Source: CAYSWV01 sp964434865 (GTDB taxonomy: Bacteria > Cyanobacteriota > Cyanobacteriia > Thermostichales > Thermostichaceae). Taken from it: a DNA stretch of 64,000 bases. The position numbers and the translations under genes were made by a program. Under the pieces are notes generated by a model. The model searched no databases. It had not been told where the DNA came from and saw only the letters and a list, made by a program, of their open reading frames with translations. Below, in pieces: positions 18,082-26,621 of this stretch (position 1 is its first letter; the number at the start of each line of letters is the position of its first letter). The DNA lies in assembly GCA_964434865.1 (NCBI GenBank), contig CAYSWV010000007.1, forward strand, positions 1 to 64,000, read 5' to 3'.

Positions 18082-19854
18082 ATGGCCTGGATCAACCTAG
18101 CAGACCTTGAGAATCAGATTCAGCAAGCCTTACCCATCTCCATTCATAAGATCAAAGCCTTAGTTGAAGACTCAAAACTAACTCTTACTATTGAAGCCCC
18201 ACCCGATGAGGCTATTCAAGGTGACCAAATCAAGCAGATCGTCCATGATTGCTGTCTTGAGAGGGTTCCAGATAGTATCAAACATATTCTGATTCATGTT
18301 CAAACGGGATCGGGTGAACTCAAATTAAATCTGCCTTGGGAGTTCGATGATGATCCATTTGATTTGACCGGTGCGGTAGAAACGTTAGAAACTCAAGGTG
18401 TGATTCGGCGAGATCAATTAAAATTCAATCTAGATCCTCAAATTTCAGATTCGGTAACACCTGAGAGCCCCCGGACCACCCCTCCCATTGCTTGGGAACG
18501 ACTAACCCGAGATCCAAACTGGATTGAGCGACTCTTAAATGTGCGGGCTGGAGAGGGTCGGATTCTATTAGTGCTAGGCTTTGTCCTTTTTTTAAATGCT
18601 TTGGCTCAAAAGCTATCTGAAATTGCTTCCATCAGTGGATTTTTAACAGAGGTAGGACCTACCCAAATTTTAGGCGTTTGGCTAATTGATGGTATCTTGC
18701 TGATCTTGGCGGCTAGCTTACAGTCTTTAGTTGTTGATAAGTTTAAGCGGATTCAACTGATGAAAGGCGTGGGATTAGCTGTTATTGGTGCCTTTTTAGT
18801 TCTGTTAGCCATGGATCAATTGGGGGCACCTACCTGGGCTCGGTTTGGTTGGTTTTACTTACTTTCACAACAACAATTTACCTTTGTTCCAACCGTATTT
18901 TGGATCCTTTGCAATGATGTCTTAGAGATTCCGCAAACGCGTCGCTTGTTTCCCAAAATTACAGTGCTAGGGATATTAGGTAATCTTCTCGGTATCGCGC
19001 TAGCTGGCTTAGCCCCGACTGTTTTGGCTACTCTCGGTTTAGAGTCTGTGGCTATCATTATCACCAATATTACCATCTATCTACTGATCTATGTGTTGAT
19101 TGATCGAGGCTTAACGAGGGTTTCGGTGAGATCTCTAGCTCAGGATGTGGCTGGTGTGCAAGAAACCTTTTGGGAGGGCTGGAATTTTATTCGTGAAGTC
19201 CCAGCTTTTGGCTACTTAACCGTATCACTACTAGCTGTATTCATTTGTGATCAATTGATTGAATTTCGATTTTTGTTTCTTTCTCAACAGACCTTTCAAG
19301 ATTTAGACACCTACCAACAATTTTTTAGTTTATTTACATTGGGACGATTTTTAGGCTATCTAGGGATCCAGGTTTGGTTAGCTGAGCCGATTCTCTCTAC
19401 CTTTGGTTTACAAGGAGCCTTTTTGATTTCGCCTATTTCTGCCCTAATTGGAACGGGAATCAACCTAGGTATTAATAATCTAGGTGGGGCTGTAGCAGGT
19501 CTAGCTGTGCAAAAGTTGCCCCTATATAGCATTGATGAAACAGCTCGCAAAAATATTCTGGGTATGGTTCCAGAAGAACGGCGGGGGCGGGTTTCGCTTT
19601 TTCTTGATAATTATCTAACCGCAGGTGGAACCATTCTGGCCTCTGCCTTAGCTTTGGCTCTACTCTGGATCAGCCATGTTGCTTTTGACGACGCCCCGAT
19701 TCAATATTGGGTTCTCTTCATTGCGGCTCTAGCAGCTCCGATTTCTATCTGGGCCATCATGAAGTTTCGCAAGGTCTATGAAGGATCTATGTTGAATTGG
19801 AGGCTCCGACGACGGCAAAAAGGAAGCCAAGTTTTAGATGACTTAGATTTTTAG
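18082..19854 (+). CDS. MFS/ATP:ADP-carrier-like 12-helix membrane protein with an N-terminal soluble domain
   Basis: 590 residues. Residues 1-~150 are soluble: a small alpha/beta unit ending near residue 95 and an acidic linker. From ~160 to 570 there are about 10-12 hydrophobic helices. The segment with FW.LCNDVLEIPQTRRLFPKI and LGILGNLLGIAL resembles the MFS-like proteins related to the NTT-type ATP:ADP translocases. A substrate cannot be predicted. The ATG directly abuts the stop of the winged-helix gene (TAA ATG). Because it is the last gene of the kinase-ParA-ParA-wHTH block, it may be the membrane component that the ATPases act on or are recruited to. Confidence 0.78.
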   Translation: MAWINLADLENQIQQALPISIHKIKALVEDSKLTLTIEAPPDEAIQGDQIKQIVHDCCLERVPDSIKHILIHVQTGSGELKLNLPWEFDDDPFDLTGAVETLETQGVIRRDQLKFNLDPQISDSVTPESPRTTPPIAWERLTRDPNWIERLLNVRAGEGRILLVLGFVLFLNALAQKLSEIASISGFLTEVGPTQILGVWLIDGILLILAASLQSLVVDKFKRIQLMKGVGLAVIGAFLVLLAMDQLGAPTWARFGWFYLLSQQQFTFVPTVFWILCNDVLEIPQTRRLFPKITVLGILGNLLGIALAGLAPTVLATLGLESVAIIITNITIYLLIYVLIDRGLTRVSVRSLAQDVAGVQETFWEGWNFIREVPAFGYLTVSLLAVFICDQLIEFRFLFLSQQTFQDLDTYQQFFSLFTLGRFLGYLGIQVWLAEPILSTFGLQGAFLISPISALIGTGINLGINNLGGAVAGLAVQKLPLYSIDETARKNILGMVPEERRGRVSLFLDNYLTAGGTILASALALALLWISHVAFDDAPIQYWVLFIAALAAPISIWAIMKFRKVYEGSMLNWRLRRRQKGSQVLDDLDF

Positions 19855-19920
19855 CGGTTTTGATTTGGCCACCTCTTAACTTACCTTCGCCAAAACCTAC
19901 CTGCAAGAACCGGCCTGGTT

Positions 19921-21027
19921 TCAGTAGAGATCAGGTAATCGCATGGTTTTGCCTTGATAGTTTTCTAACCAATACCCCTCTGCATCTTGGTGCACAGACT
20001 CTTCGGCCAACGATACTTTTCCTAGCATGGTTGTAACAATGTAGTGAGGAACGGCAAACCCAGTGGTGTGGCCCCATAGCCCTCGCATGATGTCTCGACC
20101 TTTTTCAATACTGGTCATGAAGTGAGACACCCCTGTCACGTTATCACAGTGATAAATGTAGTAAGGTCGAACTTTGATCTTCAATAATCCATGGAGTAGT
20201 GCTTTCATGGTTTCAACAGAGTCATTTATTCCTTTCAAGAGCACTGTCTGATTTTGGACCACAACTCCATGGCGAATGAGTCGATCTACAGCTGCAGCTG
20301 AGTCAGAGGTGATCTCCTTGGTATGATTGAAATGAGTATTGAGCCAAATGGGTTGATAACGATCCAACATTTGACACAGATCAGGTGTAATCCGCTGAGG
20401 TAATAGAACAGGATAACGGCTCCCAATCCGAATAATCTCCACATGCGGAATAGCCCGAAGTCGAGCGATGATGCTTTCTAATTTTTCATCCGTTAAGGTA
20501 AGCGGATCACCCCCTGTCAGCAAGACATCCCGAATAGCAGGTGTGTTTTCGATATAGGCAAAGTCAGGATCCCAATCAGCAGCAGGATTAGATTCAAAGT
20601 AAGTGCCTTCTAAATCAGTAGTGTGATACTTGCGGGTACAGTGGCGGCAATAGACGGGACACACATCAGTGACTAAAAAAATGACCCGATCTGGATACTT
20701 ATGAACCACTCGATTGGTTTTCCTGTAAACCATATCACCTACGGGATCCACTGAGGTGTCAGGAAATGTTTGTACCTCTAAGGCACTAGGAACCGCTTGA
20801 CGACGAATAGGACATGTATCATCCTCAGGGTCCATCAGTGAGGCATAGTAGGGAGTAATGCTCCAGCGATATTTACCCTCACAGGCTTTGATCGCTAGCT
20901 CTTCTTGATCAGTCACCTTGATCCAACCCCGTAAGGCGTCTAAAGTCTGAATCCGGTGTTGCATTTGTGAGCGCCAGTCATCCCAAATCAAGTCTTTTTT
21001 GGTAGTGTATGGATACAGTTGAACCAT
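19921..21027 (-). CDS. KamA-family radical SAM aminomutase (lysine 2,3-aminomutase-like)
   Basis: 368 residues. The radical SAM cluster motif is C123-x3-C127-x2-C130 (CPVYCRHC), flanked by the family's DPVGD and LTGGDPL motifs. Near the C-terminus Lys337 in MLGKV occupies the place of the PLP-binding Lys of lysine 2,3-aminomutase, though the usual GGGGK context is lost. The protein is shorter than the ~416-residue clostridial enzyme, mostly at the ends. Likely reaction: migration of an alpha-amino group to the beta position of an amino acid; which amino acid is unknown. An ATP-grasp ligase gene ends 141 bp upstream on the same strand, which suggests that a beta-amino acid product might be ligated (inference). 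Confidence 0.85.
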   Translation of the reverse strand: MVQLYPYTTKKDLIWDDWRSQMQHRIQTLDALRGWIKVTDQEELAIKACEGKYRWSITPYYASLMDPEDDTCPIRRQAVPSALEVQTFPDTSVDPVGDMVYRKTNRVVHKYPDRVIFLVTDVCPVYCRHCTRKYHTTDLEGTYFESNPAADWDPDFAYIENTPAIRDVLLTGGDPLTLTDEKLESIIARLRAIPHVEIIRIGSRYPVLLPQRITPDLCQMLDRYQPIWLNTHFNHTKEITSDSAAAVDRLIRHGVVVQNQTVLLKGINDSVETMKALLHGLLKIKVRPYYIYHCDNVTGVSHFMTSIEKGRDIMRGLWGHTTGFAVPHYIVTTMLGKVSLAEESVHQDAEGYWLENYQGKTMRLPDLY

Positions 21028-21168
21028 GATGTCCCTTCTATGCCTAAGATTCAGACTAAAGGATCTCAGTTAAAAATTTAACGTGCATGACCGCACTGAT
21101 TTACCCGCTATTTTACGGATCTCTATCAGCATTATGGCTTACATGGTTAACTTAGAGTCTAGAATGGC

Positions 21169-22458
21169 TTATTGCAGATGCTGTTGAATCTCAGTTTGCA
21201 AGGCCAAGACAGCCTCAATAGAGGGTCCCAAAAATATACAGCCAAAGGATCCGCTACTGGACAAGCGGCCTGTATTCGTGACAATGAGGCCATAGGGGAT
21301 CCTGTCAGAATTGATGGGATATAGCCAAGGCTCTAGAGCTGTCCACAGTGCATCAATCGATCGAAGCCTTGAACTCTGTAGGGCTTGGTTAGATAAAACA
21401 GTCACAGAGTCTTTGTAGCTTGGCCCTAACAACTGTAGAGGTAGCTCGTGGGTATGAGTGCCTCCGGTTCGTCGAGCATTCAATTCTAGTAGATATACTC
21501 GATGATCTTGATCGATCACACAGTCCAAATCAAAATGACCTAAATAGCCCCTGTGGCCTAGATACTGACCGACAACCTGTGCCGTCTCGACCAAGGTAGC
21601 GTGCCATGGATAATGCATTAGTTCAGGTCCTGTCAGTTCTCCACTGTAGAGGCCTGAAGGTGTAAAAAATTGAATAGCCGTATGGGTAATGACAGGAGTG
21701 TGATCAGGAGTAATACACACTTCAATAGAAGGTGACAGAGGCTGAGTATTATCAATCCACTCTTCTACAATAAAAGGACTCTGACTTAAGGAAAAATGCT
21801 GTTTAAGTTTATCAGCAATACTAGACTGAGGCTCAAGGTGGCGCAAGATCAGCCTGGCCAATGAAATAGTGCCCCGATCAGCCTTAACCACACACGCTTT
21901 ACCCCGATCTAAAAACCAACGAGCCATCTGGCTGGCCTCATCGAAAGAAGTACTCGTATACCCTTCAGGCAGCTGGGCTGTTTGCTGATGGATCCATTGA
22001 GAAGCGATACTCCGAAATCCAGTTTTTGAATCGATATAGTCTCGTAACCAGAGCTGAGTAGGTGTTTCTGGCAAAAGGATAGTGATCCCTTGAGCTTCTA
22101 AGTACCGCGCTAATTCCAAAAAATCAGGTGTGGTGCAATAAGGAATCAGTTCTAAGACTCGATCAGTGGCATAGTCGATCAAGGTGGCTAGCACCGTTGA
22201 ATGGCTAAGGATATCTCGGCAGATACAACCACTCTCAGGTGTGACATAAACATGATGGGTTTGATGGTAATGCAGTTGCTGTTGAACCTTAGGCCAATGG
22301 GCAGCTGGACTTGAGGTCAAAACAAGTTTATTAGGTCTGTACCAAAACAACACCCTTTCATCAGCTGAGTAAAATCGTTGAGCTACTGATGCATCGTACC
22401 CCTGCAACCAGGATGCGTTAGCCTCAAAACTATTGCCAATAAGAACTGCAGGTATCAT
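21169..22458 (-). CDS. ATP-grasp ligase, substrate unknown
   Basis: 429 residues. An N-terminal pre-ATP-grasp region (~1-150) is followed by the ATP-grasp fold: nucleotide-binding Lys in ACVVKADRG, FIVEEWID, and a metal-binding LLELNARRTGG motif near residue 335. This arrangement is used by carboxylate-amine/thiol ligases that make peptides or amino-acid conjugates through acyl phosphates. It lies 15 bp downstream of the HAMP sensor gene and 141 bp upstream of the KamA gene, all on the minus strand, so a three-gene transcript is possible. I do not recognise a named subfamily. Confidence 0.75.
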   Translation of the reverse strand: MIPAVLIGNSFEANASWLQGYDASVAQRFYSADERVLFWYRPNKLVLTSSPAAHWPKVQQQLHYHQTHHVYVTPESGCICRDILSHSTVLATLIDYATDRVLELIPYCTTPDFLELARYLEAQGITILLPETPTQLWLRDYIDSKTGFRSIASQWIHQQTAQLPEGYTSTSFDEASQMARWFLDRGKACVVKADRGTISLARLILRHLEPQSSIADKLKQHFSLSQSPFIVEEWIDNTQPLSPSIEVCITPDHTPVITHTAIQFFTPSGLYSGELTGPELMHYPWHATLVETAQVVGQYLGHRGYLGHFDLDCVIDQDHRVYLLELNARRTGGTHTHELPLQLLGPSYKDSVTVLSNQALQSSRLRSIDALWTALEPWLYPINSDRIPYGLIVTNTGRLSSSGSFGCIFLGPSIEAVLALQTEIQQHLQ

Positions 22459-22473
22459 AAAGATTTCAAGGGT

Positions 22474-23649
22474 TTAAGAGGCTGATGAGCTGCCAAGATC
22501 ACCAAAATCACCAAATGGATCATCTAGGCTATCACTATCTCCACTATCTGTTGAGCTATCACTATCCATTTGTGCCTGCATATTTTGTCGCATTGATATC
22601 GCTTTCTGCTTGAGATCTTGAAAAAAGTCTGATTCCGTAATTTCTTCAACCTGCTTTTTCCGTTTCTCCTCATCAATTTCTATTTTCAGTTCTTTGATCT
22701 CTTCTTTAAGCGCTTCTTCCCGATTTTGGACCTTATCGACCATAGTTGAAAATACAGCAGAGAGAGTGCCAATTTCATCTTGAACAGGACTGTTAATTAA
22801 ACTTACTAAGTTGGCTTTGTTGTATTCACCTTCGCCAATCCGTTCTGCAGTCTCACTCAAGCGCTTTAGGGGGTTTGTTAGGACCGTTGCGGTAGCATAG
22901 ACCAACGTAAACAAAGTTAGATAAGTAATTCCAAAAGCAACAAGAACTTGATTTTGAATCGCTTGTCGAATTGAAATAACATAATCGGCCTCAATATCAG
23001 CTCCCAAAACACCAATGACCTCCCCTGTTCTTCGGTCTATTAGCGGTGTATACGCACTAATCCAGCTTCCCCAATCATCCGTGTATAAATCTCGAAATAC
23101 CGTTCGTTCTTCTTGAAAAGCGGTGAGAGAAGCCTCTGAGGGGCAATCTGGGTCTAAAAAGTATAGCGCTCGATCTAGGTTTTCTTCATCAAGCCAGATC
23201 GAATCGACTAAATAAATAATTCGATAAGGCCCATCACAGGTGGGTAGTTCACCTTCTGCTCGGGGATTGGATTCATCAGTGATAAGAAACGAGTAAGGAT
23301 AGACATAGGGTGCCACATCTCGATTAAGCTTAAACCATTCTTGTTGAAGCGTATATAGCACATCATCAGAGTAGCCAGCCTCATTCCGTTCACCGATCTC
23401 GTAGAGTTCGAGGAGTTGCACCACATCTAGATTTTCAGCTGAACCTTCAGCAAAGCCCTTGAGTTCTTCTTGAAGTCTCCCTTTGGCTCGTTGATCACTA
23501 AAGACATAGAACCAGCCAAAAGCCAGTGCAAAGACGATAGTGAAAATTAAAGAAAATCCAATTAGAAGCTTAAAGCGCAGCGAGAAAAAAAGCTTTCGGG
23601 ACTGATTGGACATAGACCCTGAAGACATAAAATAACTCCAGTCACTCAA
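22474..23649 (-). CDS. Membrane sensor with periplasmic domain and HAMP, no output domain
   Basis: 391 residues (in-frame ATGs also at 23628 and 23613). Helix 1 at ~25-48, a periplasmic sensor region of ~180 residues that fits a Cache-like fold (ends in GEVIGVLGADIEADY), helix 2 at ~230-255, then a HAMP (TNPLKRLSETAERIGEGEY) and a long charged coiled coil. The tail contains ESDFFQDLKQKA, which I recall at the C-termini of other cyanobacterial HAMP proteins, and ends in a Ser/Asp-rich acidic stretch. There is no kinase, cyclase or methyl-accepting domain, so it must signal by protein contact. Confidence 0.78.
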   Translation of the reverse strand: MSDWSYFMSSGSMSNQSRKLFFSLRFKLLIGFSLIFTIVFALAFGWFYVFSDQRAKGRLQEELKGFAEGSAENLDVVQLLELYEIGERNEAGYSDDVLYTLQQEWFKLNRDVAPYVYPYSFLITDESNPRAEGELPTCDGPYRIIYLVDSIWLDEENLDRALYFLDPDCPSEASLTAFQEERTVFRDLYTDDWGSWISAYTPLIDRRTGEVIGVLGADIEADYVISIRQAIQNQVLVAFGITYLTLFTLVYATATVLTNPLKRLSETAERIGEGEYNKANLVSLINSPVQDEIGTLSAVFSTMVDKVQNREEALKEEIKELKIEIDEEKRKKQVEEITESDFFQDLKQKAISMRQNMQAQMDSDSSTDSGDSDSLDDPFGDFGDLGSSSAS

Positions 23650-23743
23650 AATGGCTTGTATCTAAGCGAACTATCGGTAGGTGAGGTAGCTTAGCGCACT
23701 CCCAAGTAGTGTAATCCTAAAGCGGACTGTGATCCATAAGTCC

Positions 23744-23781
23744 ATATCAACAAGTGTACTCAATATCAACAAGTGTCCTCA
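23744..23781. repeat. Two tandem copies of a 19-bp word
   Basis: ATATCAACAAGTGTACTCA at 23744-23762 is followed directly by ATATCAACAAGTGTCCTCA at 23763-23781, with one mismatch. In the spacer between the HAMP sensor and argJ. Confidence 0.8.
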
Positions 23782-23844
23782 ATGCCTAGCCTGTTTTAGA
23801 TCTAGCTTAAGGTTGAGAGGTTAGCTCAATGCTTCACAAGTTTG

Positions 23845-24049
23845 CTAGCCCTAAATTTGTAGCCCTAATTTGCTAGCCCTAATTTGCTAGCCCTAATTTG
23901 CTAGNNNNNNNNNNNNNNNNNNNNNNNNNNNNNNNNNNNNNNNNNNNNNNNNNNNNNNNNNNNNNNNNNNNNNNNNNNNNNNNNNNNNNNNNNNNNNNNN
24001 NNNNTAGCCCTAATTTGCTAGCCCTAATTTGCTAGCCCTAATTTGCTAG
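23845..24049. repeat. STRR-like array of a 14-bp unit CTAGCCCTAATTTG, split by an assembly gap
   Basis: At least six units are visible. The first two are imperfect (15 and 13 bp); exact copies run from 23873 into the gap at 23905-24004 and resume at 24005 until CTAG at 24046-24049. The true copy number is unknown because the N run has a standard length. The unit length is not a multiple of three and there is no open frame. The array fills most of the 466-bp spacer (23650-24115) between the divergent HAMP sensor and argJ; outside it only the 19-bp duplication at 23744-23781 was noticed. It fits the short tandemly repeated repetitive sequences known in cyanobacteria. It is not a CRISPR: there are no spacers. 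Confidence 0.9.
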
Positions 24050-24115
24050 ATCGGATTCATAATTTAAGGGTGCTAAACTCGGCTACCCTCTGTAGGATGT
24101 AAAGCAAGGTTACAC

Positions 24116-25348
24116 GTGAATCGAGACATGAAACGAGATTGGATTGAGGTGCCTGGTGGCGTTACAGCTCCAAATGGATTTCGGGCGGCGGGGATTGCTG
24201 CGGGATTAAAACCTTCAGGTGATCCAGATCTGGCCTTAATCTTCTCAGATACTAATGCGGCAGCAGCTGGCGTGTTTACCACCAGTCAAGTGAAGGCAGC
24301 TTCGATCACCTATAACCAAAAACGACTTCAGCAAAGTCCAGCTTCGATCCGAGCTATTATCTGTAACGCCGGCCAAGCCAATGCCTGTACAGGTAGTGAA
24401 GGGGAGGCCAACAATAACACCATGGCTAAGTTGGTTGCAGATGCGGTCCAAGTTCAACCTAATCAAGTCTTGACAGCGTCTACGGGAGTCATTGGCAAGC
24501 AATTAAATATGGCTAAGCTCACCCCAGCGATTCCTACGTTGGTGTCATATCTATCTCCCGATCAGGGGGAAACGGCAGCTCGAGCGATTATCACAACTGA
24601 TCTCAAACCCAAATTGATTGCCTTTGAAGCCAAAATTCAAGGTCATGCAGTGCGGATAGGGGGGATGGCTAAAGGGTCTGGCATGATCCATCCCAATCTG
24701 GCCACAATGTTGGCGTTTATGACCTGTGATGCCACCATTGACTCCACATTATGGCAAACCATGATCCGGCGGGCGGCTGATGTTAGCTTCAATCAGATCA
24801 CGGTTGACGGAGACACTAGCACCAATGATATGCTTCTAGCCCTAGCTAATGGCCAATCTCAGGCGCCCCCCATCTTACCAGATACACCAGCTGCACTCGT
24901 TTTGGAAGATATGCTGCACGAAGCCTGTATTTATCTAGCTAAGGGAATTGCTCGTGATGGCGAAGGGGCGACCAAACTTCTAGAGATCCAAGTGCGAGGG
25001 ACATCCAATAATGAAACCGCCCGTCGAATGGCCCGTATTATTGCGAGTTCTCCTCTCGTTAAGTCGGCAGCTTTTGGCTGTGATCCAAACTGGGGTCGGG
25101 TGGCAGCAGCAGCAGGTCGCTCAGGTGTTGTTTTTGATCAAAATAACCTAGATATTTTCTTAGGTGATTTTCAACTCATGCGCTCCGGGATCCCATTAGA
25201 CTTTGATCGGCAAGCTGCTTCTAATTATTTAAAAGGAGATCCGGTGGTTTTTACCGTTGATCTTCATCAAGGTTTAGGTGAAGGTAAAGCGTGGGGATGT
25301 GATCTGAGCTATGACTATGTGCGGATTAATGCTGAATATACCACCTGA
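24116..25348 (+). CDS. argJ: Bifunctional glutamate N-acetyltransferase / amino-acid acetyltransferase
   Basis: 410 residues from a GTG at 24116; ATG at 24128 (MKRDWIEVPGGV) matches the usual family start better. ArgJ hallmarks: VPGGVTAPNGF at the start, SDTNAAAAGVFT, and the self-cleavage site between Ala196 and the nucleophile Thr197 in NLATML. It closes the cyclic acetyl pathway of ornithine/arginine synthesis by moving acetyl from N-acetylornithine to glutamate. C-terminal GCDPNWGR is also diagnostic. No other arginine genes are adjacent. Its upstream region consists mainly of the 14-bp repeat array, so promoter function must sit in or beside the array. Confidence 0.97.
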   Translation: MNRDMKRDWIEVPGGVTAPNGFRAAGIAAGLKPSGDPDLALIFSDTNAAAAGVFTTSQVKAASITYNQKRLQQSPASIRAIICNAGQANACTGSEGEANNNTMAKLVADAVQVQPNQVLTASTGVIGKQLNMAKLTPAIPTLVSYLSPDQGETAARAIITTDLKPKLIAFEAKIQGHAVRIGGMAKGSGMIHPNLATMLAFMTCDATIDSTLWQTMIRRAADVSFNQITVDGDTSTNDMLLALANGQSQAPPILPDTPAALVLEDMLHEACIYLAKGIARDGEGATKLLEIQVRGTSNNETARRMARIIASSPLVKSAAFGCDPNWGRVAAAAGRSGVVFDQNNLDIFLGDFQLMRSGIPLDFDRQAASNYLKGDPVVFTVDLHQGLGEGKAWGCDLSYDYVRINAEYTT

Positions 25349-25392
25349 ACCAGACTGCTGAGCTAGATCCAGGCCTATCCATCTTCTGGGTT

Positions 25393-26064
25393 CTAAAGAG
25401 AATTAAATGATGATGCTGGCTCGGATGAGAGCTTACCTTTTAAGTAGTCAAATACACTTTTGTCCCCGATATCGGACGGGATCTCTTGTTTCAGTTTACG
25501 GGCAGCAAAGATACAGAAGCCCACCGCCCAAATGACTAATAAACCTCTTTCTATATTCAAAGGCAACCAACCCAATAGATGACCTAATAGGAGGGTTGGC
25601 ACTAATGGAGTCAGGAGTTTAGTTTCCACTCGGTTAAAACAAAACGCTTCTTTGAAGAAAATACCTGTTAACGCCACAAAGACAAATCCAACACCTAGGA
25701 GAGTAAGAGGTTGGTGATAGACAGTGGTCGCTAACGCCTGATCACTCTTAAAACTAACCCACAAGGAGGCTAGACACCCCAAGCCCCAACAGACTTGTAA
25801 AAAGCGATGCAGAGCCACCAAATAAATATGAATCGTAGCTAGGCTGATCCCCAAAGCTATACAGAAGCCGCCATATAACGGTGTCAGTAACTGGATCTTG
25901 TCAGGTTGATATAGGGCTAGCCCTGTTCCTAACAGAAAATATAGAGCCATGAGGCCTAGACCACTGCGGTAGAGCATAACCTCTTGGCGATCGGCTGCTG
26001 TGATGGTGAAAGGGCCAAATTGACCTTGATAAATGACCCTGTCTGTTTCTTCGGAGTTCATCAA
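25393..26064 (-). CDS. DUF2301/Ycf36-type integral membrane protein
   Basis: 223 residues with six to seven hydrophobic helices after an N-terminal VIYQGQFGPFTITAADRQEVMLYR, which is the recognisable opening of the DUF2301 family (related to plastid Ycf36). The FFKEAFCFNR loop also fits. Function unknown; family is found in cyanobacteria and plastid genomes. Convergent with argJ across 44 bp. Confidence 0.8.
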   Translation of the reverse strand: MMNSEETDRVIYQGQFGPFTITAADRQEVMLYRSGLGLMALYFLLGTGLALYQPDKIQLLTPLYGGFCIALGISLATIHIYLVALHRFLQVCWGLGCLASLWVSFKSDQALATTVYHQPLTLLGVGFVFVALTGIFFKEAFCFNRVETKLLTPLVPTLLLGHLLGWLPLNIERGLLVIWAVGFCIFAARKLKQEIPSDIGDKSVFDYLKGKLSSEPASSFNSL

Positions 26065-26141
26065 TGTTACCTACAAGTGAGTATGGGTACCAACCCTGGT
26101 CCAATTTTAACGACTTTTGCTCTGTCTGGAACAACAAGTAG

Positions 26142-26621
26142 CTACAGATCAGCGACAGGTCGAATTTCGTAGCGGATGAGTTCAGTACCTTGCTCTCGAC
26201 GTTCTTGGTTAACAGACTGAATCCCAGCCTCAAGTTGTCGAGCTCGGTCTAGAGCTGCACGTTCAGATTCAAAGCGCTCCATTTTGCGGTGCTTATTACG
26301 GACCGGGTCAACAACCCATACATCCCAGGCTAATGAGTTGCTAGCAGCTTGAGTTGGGGGACCTGCCTCCATTGAGCTTGATCGTTGAGCTTGATCAGAA
26401 ATGTTTAGATGCGCTTCAACTAGAGTGAGTCGTGCTTGCAACTCATAGATTGCTGTCCAAGGAGACTCTGCAGGTAAGGTTGGTGGAGATGGTAGTTGCT
26501 GGATTAGCTGGTCAAGCGCGGCTAAAACCACCTGAGGATGAGCTTCATATAGCTGAGCTAATGTCTGAACACGACTGAGCAAGGGAATAGGGATCTCAAT
26601 CACGACGGGATCAGGAGTCAT
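26142..26621 (-). CDS. Unknown cytosolic protein partnered with a receiver protein
   Basis: 159 residues, not recognised. The N-terminal ~55 residues are helical with IEIPIPLLSRVQTLAQLYEAHP; the middle is low-complexity; the C-terminal ~50 residues (WDVWVVDPVRNKHRKMERF onward) form a compact charged unit with a predicted helix. Its start overlaps the end of the upstream receiver gene by 11 bp, so the two are almost surely co-translated. No membrane segment or signal peptide. Confidence 0.6.
   Translation of the reverse strand: MTPDPVVIEIPIPLLSRVQTLAQLYEAHPQVVLAALDQLIQQLPSPPTLPAESPWTAIYELQARLTLVEAHLNISDQAQRSSSMEAGPPTQAASNSLAWDVWVVDPVRNKHRKMERFESERAALDRARQLEAGIQSVNQERREQGTELIRYEIRPVADL

Noticed and set aside
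23845..24049. CRISPR array
   Set aside because: The units are directly adjacent, 14 bp, without unique spacers, and no cas genes lie nearby. The 15-bp array at 62321-62494 was rejected for the same reason.
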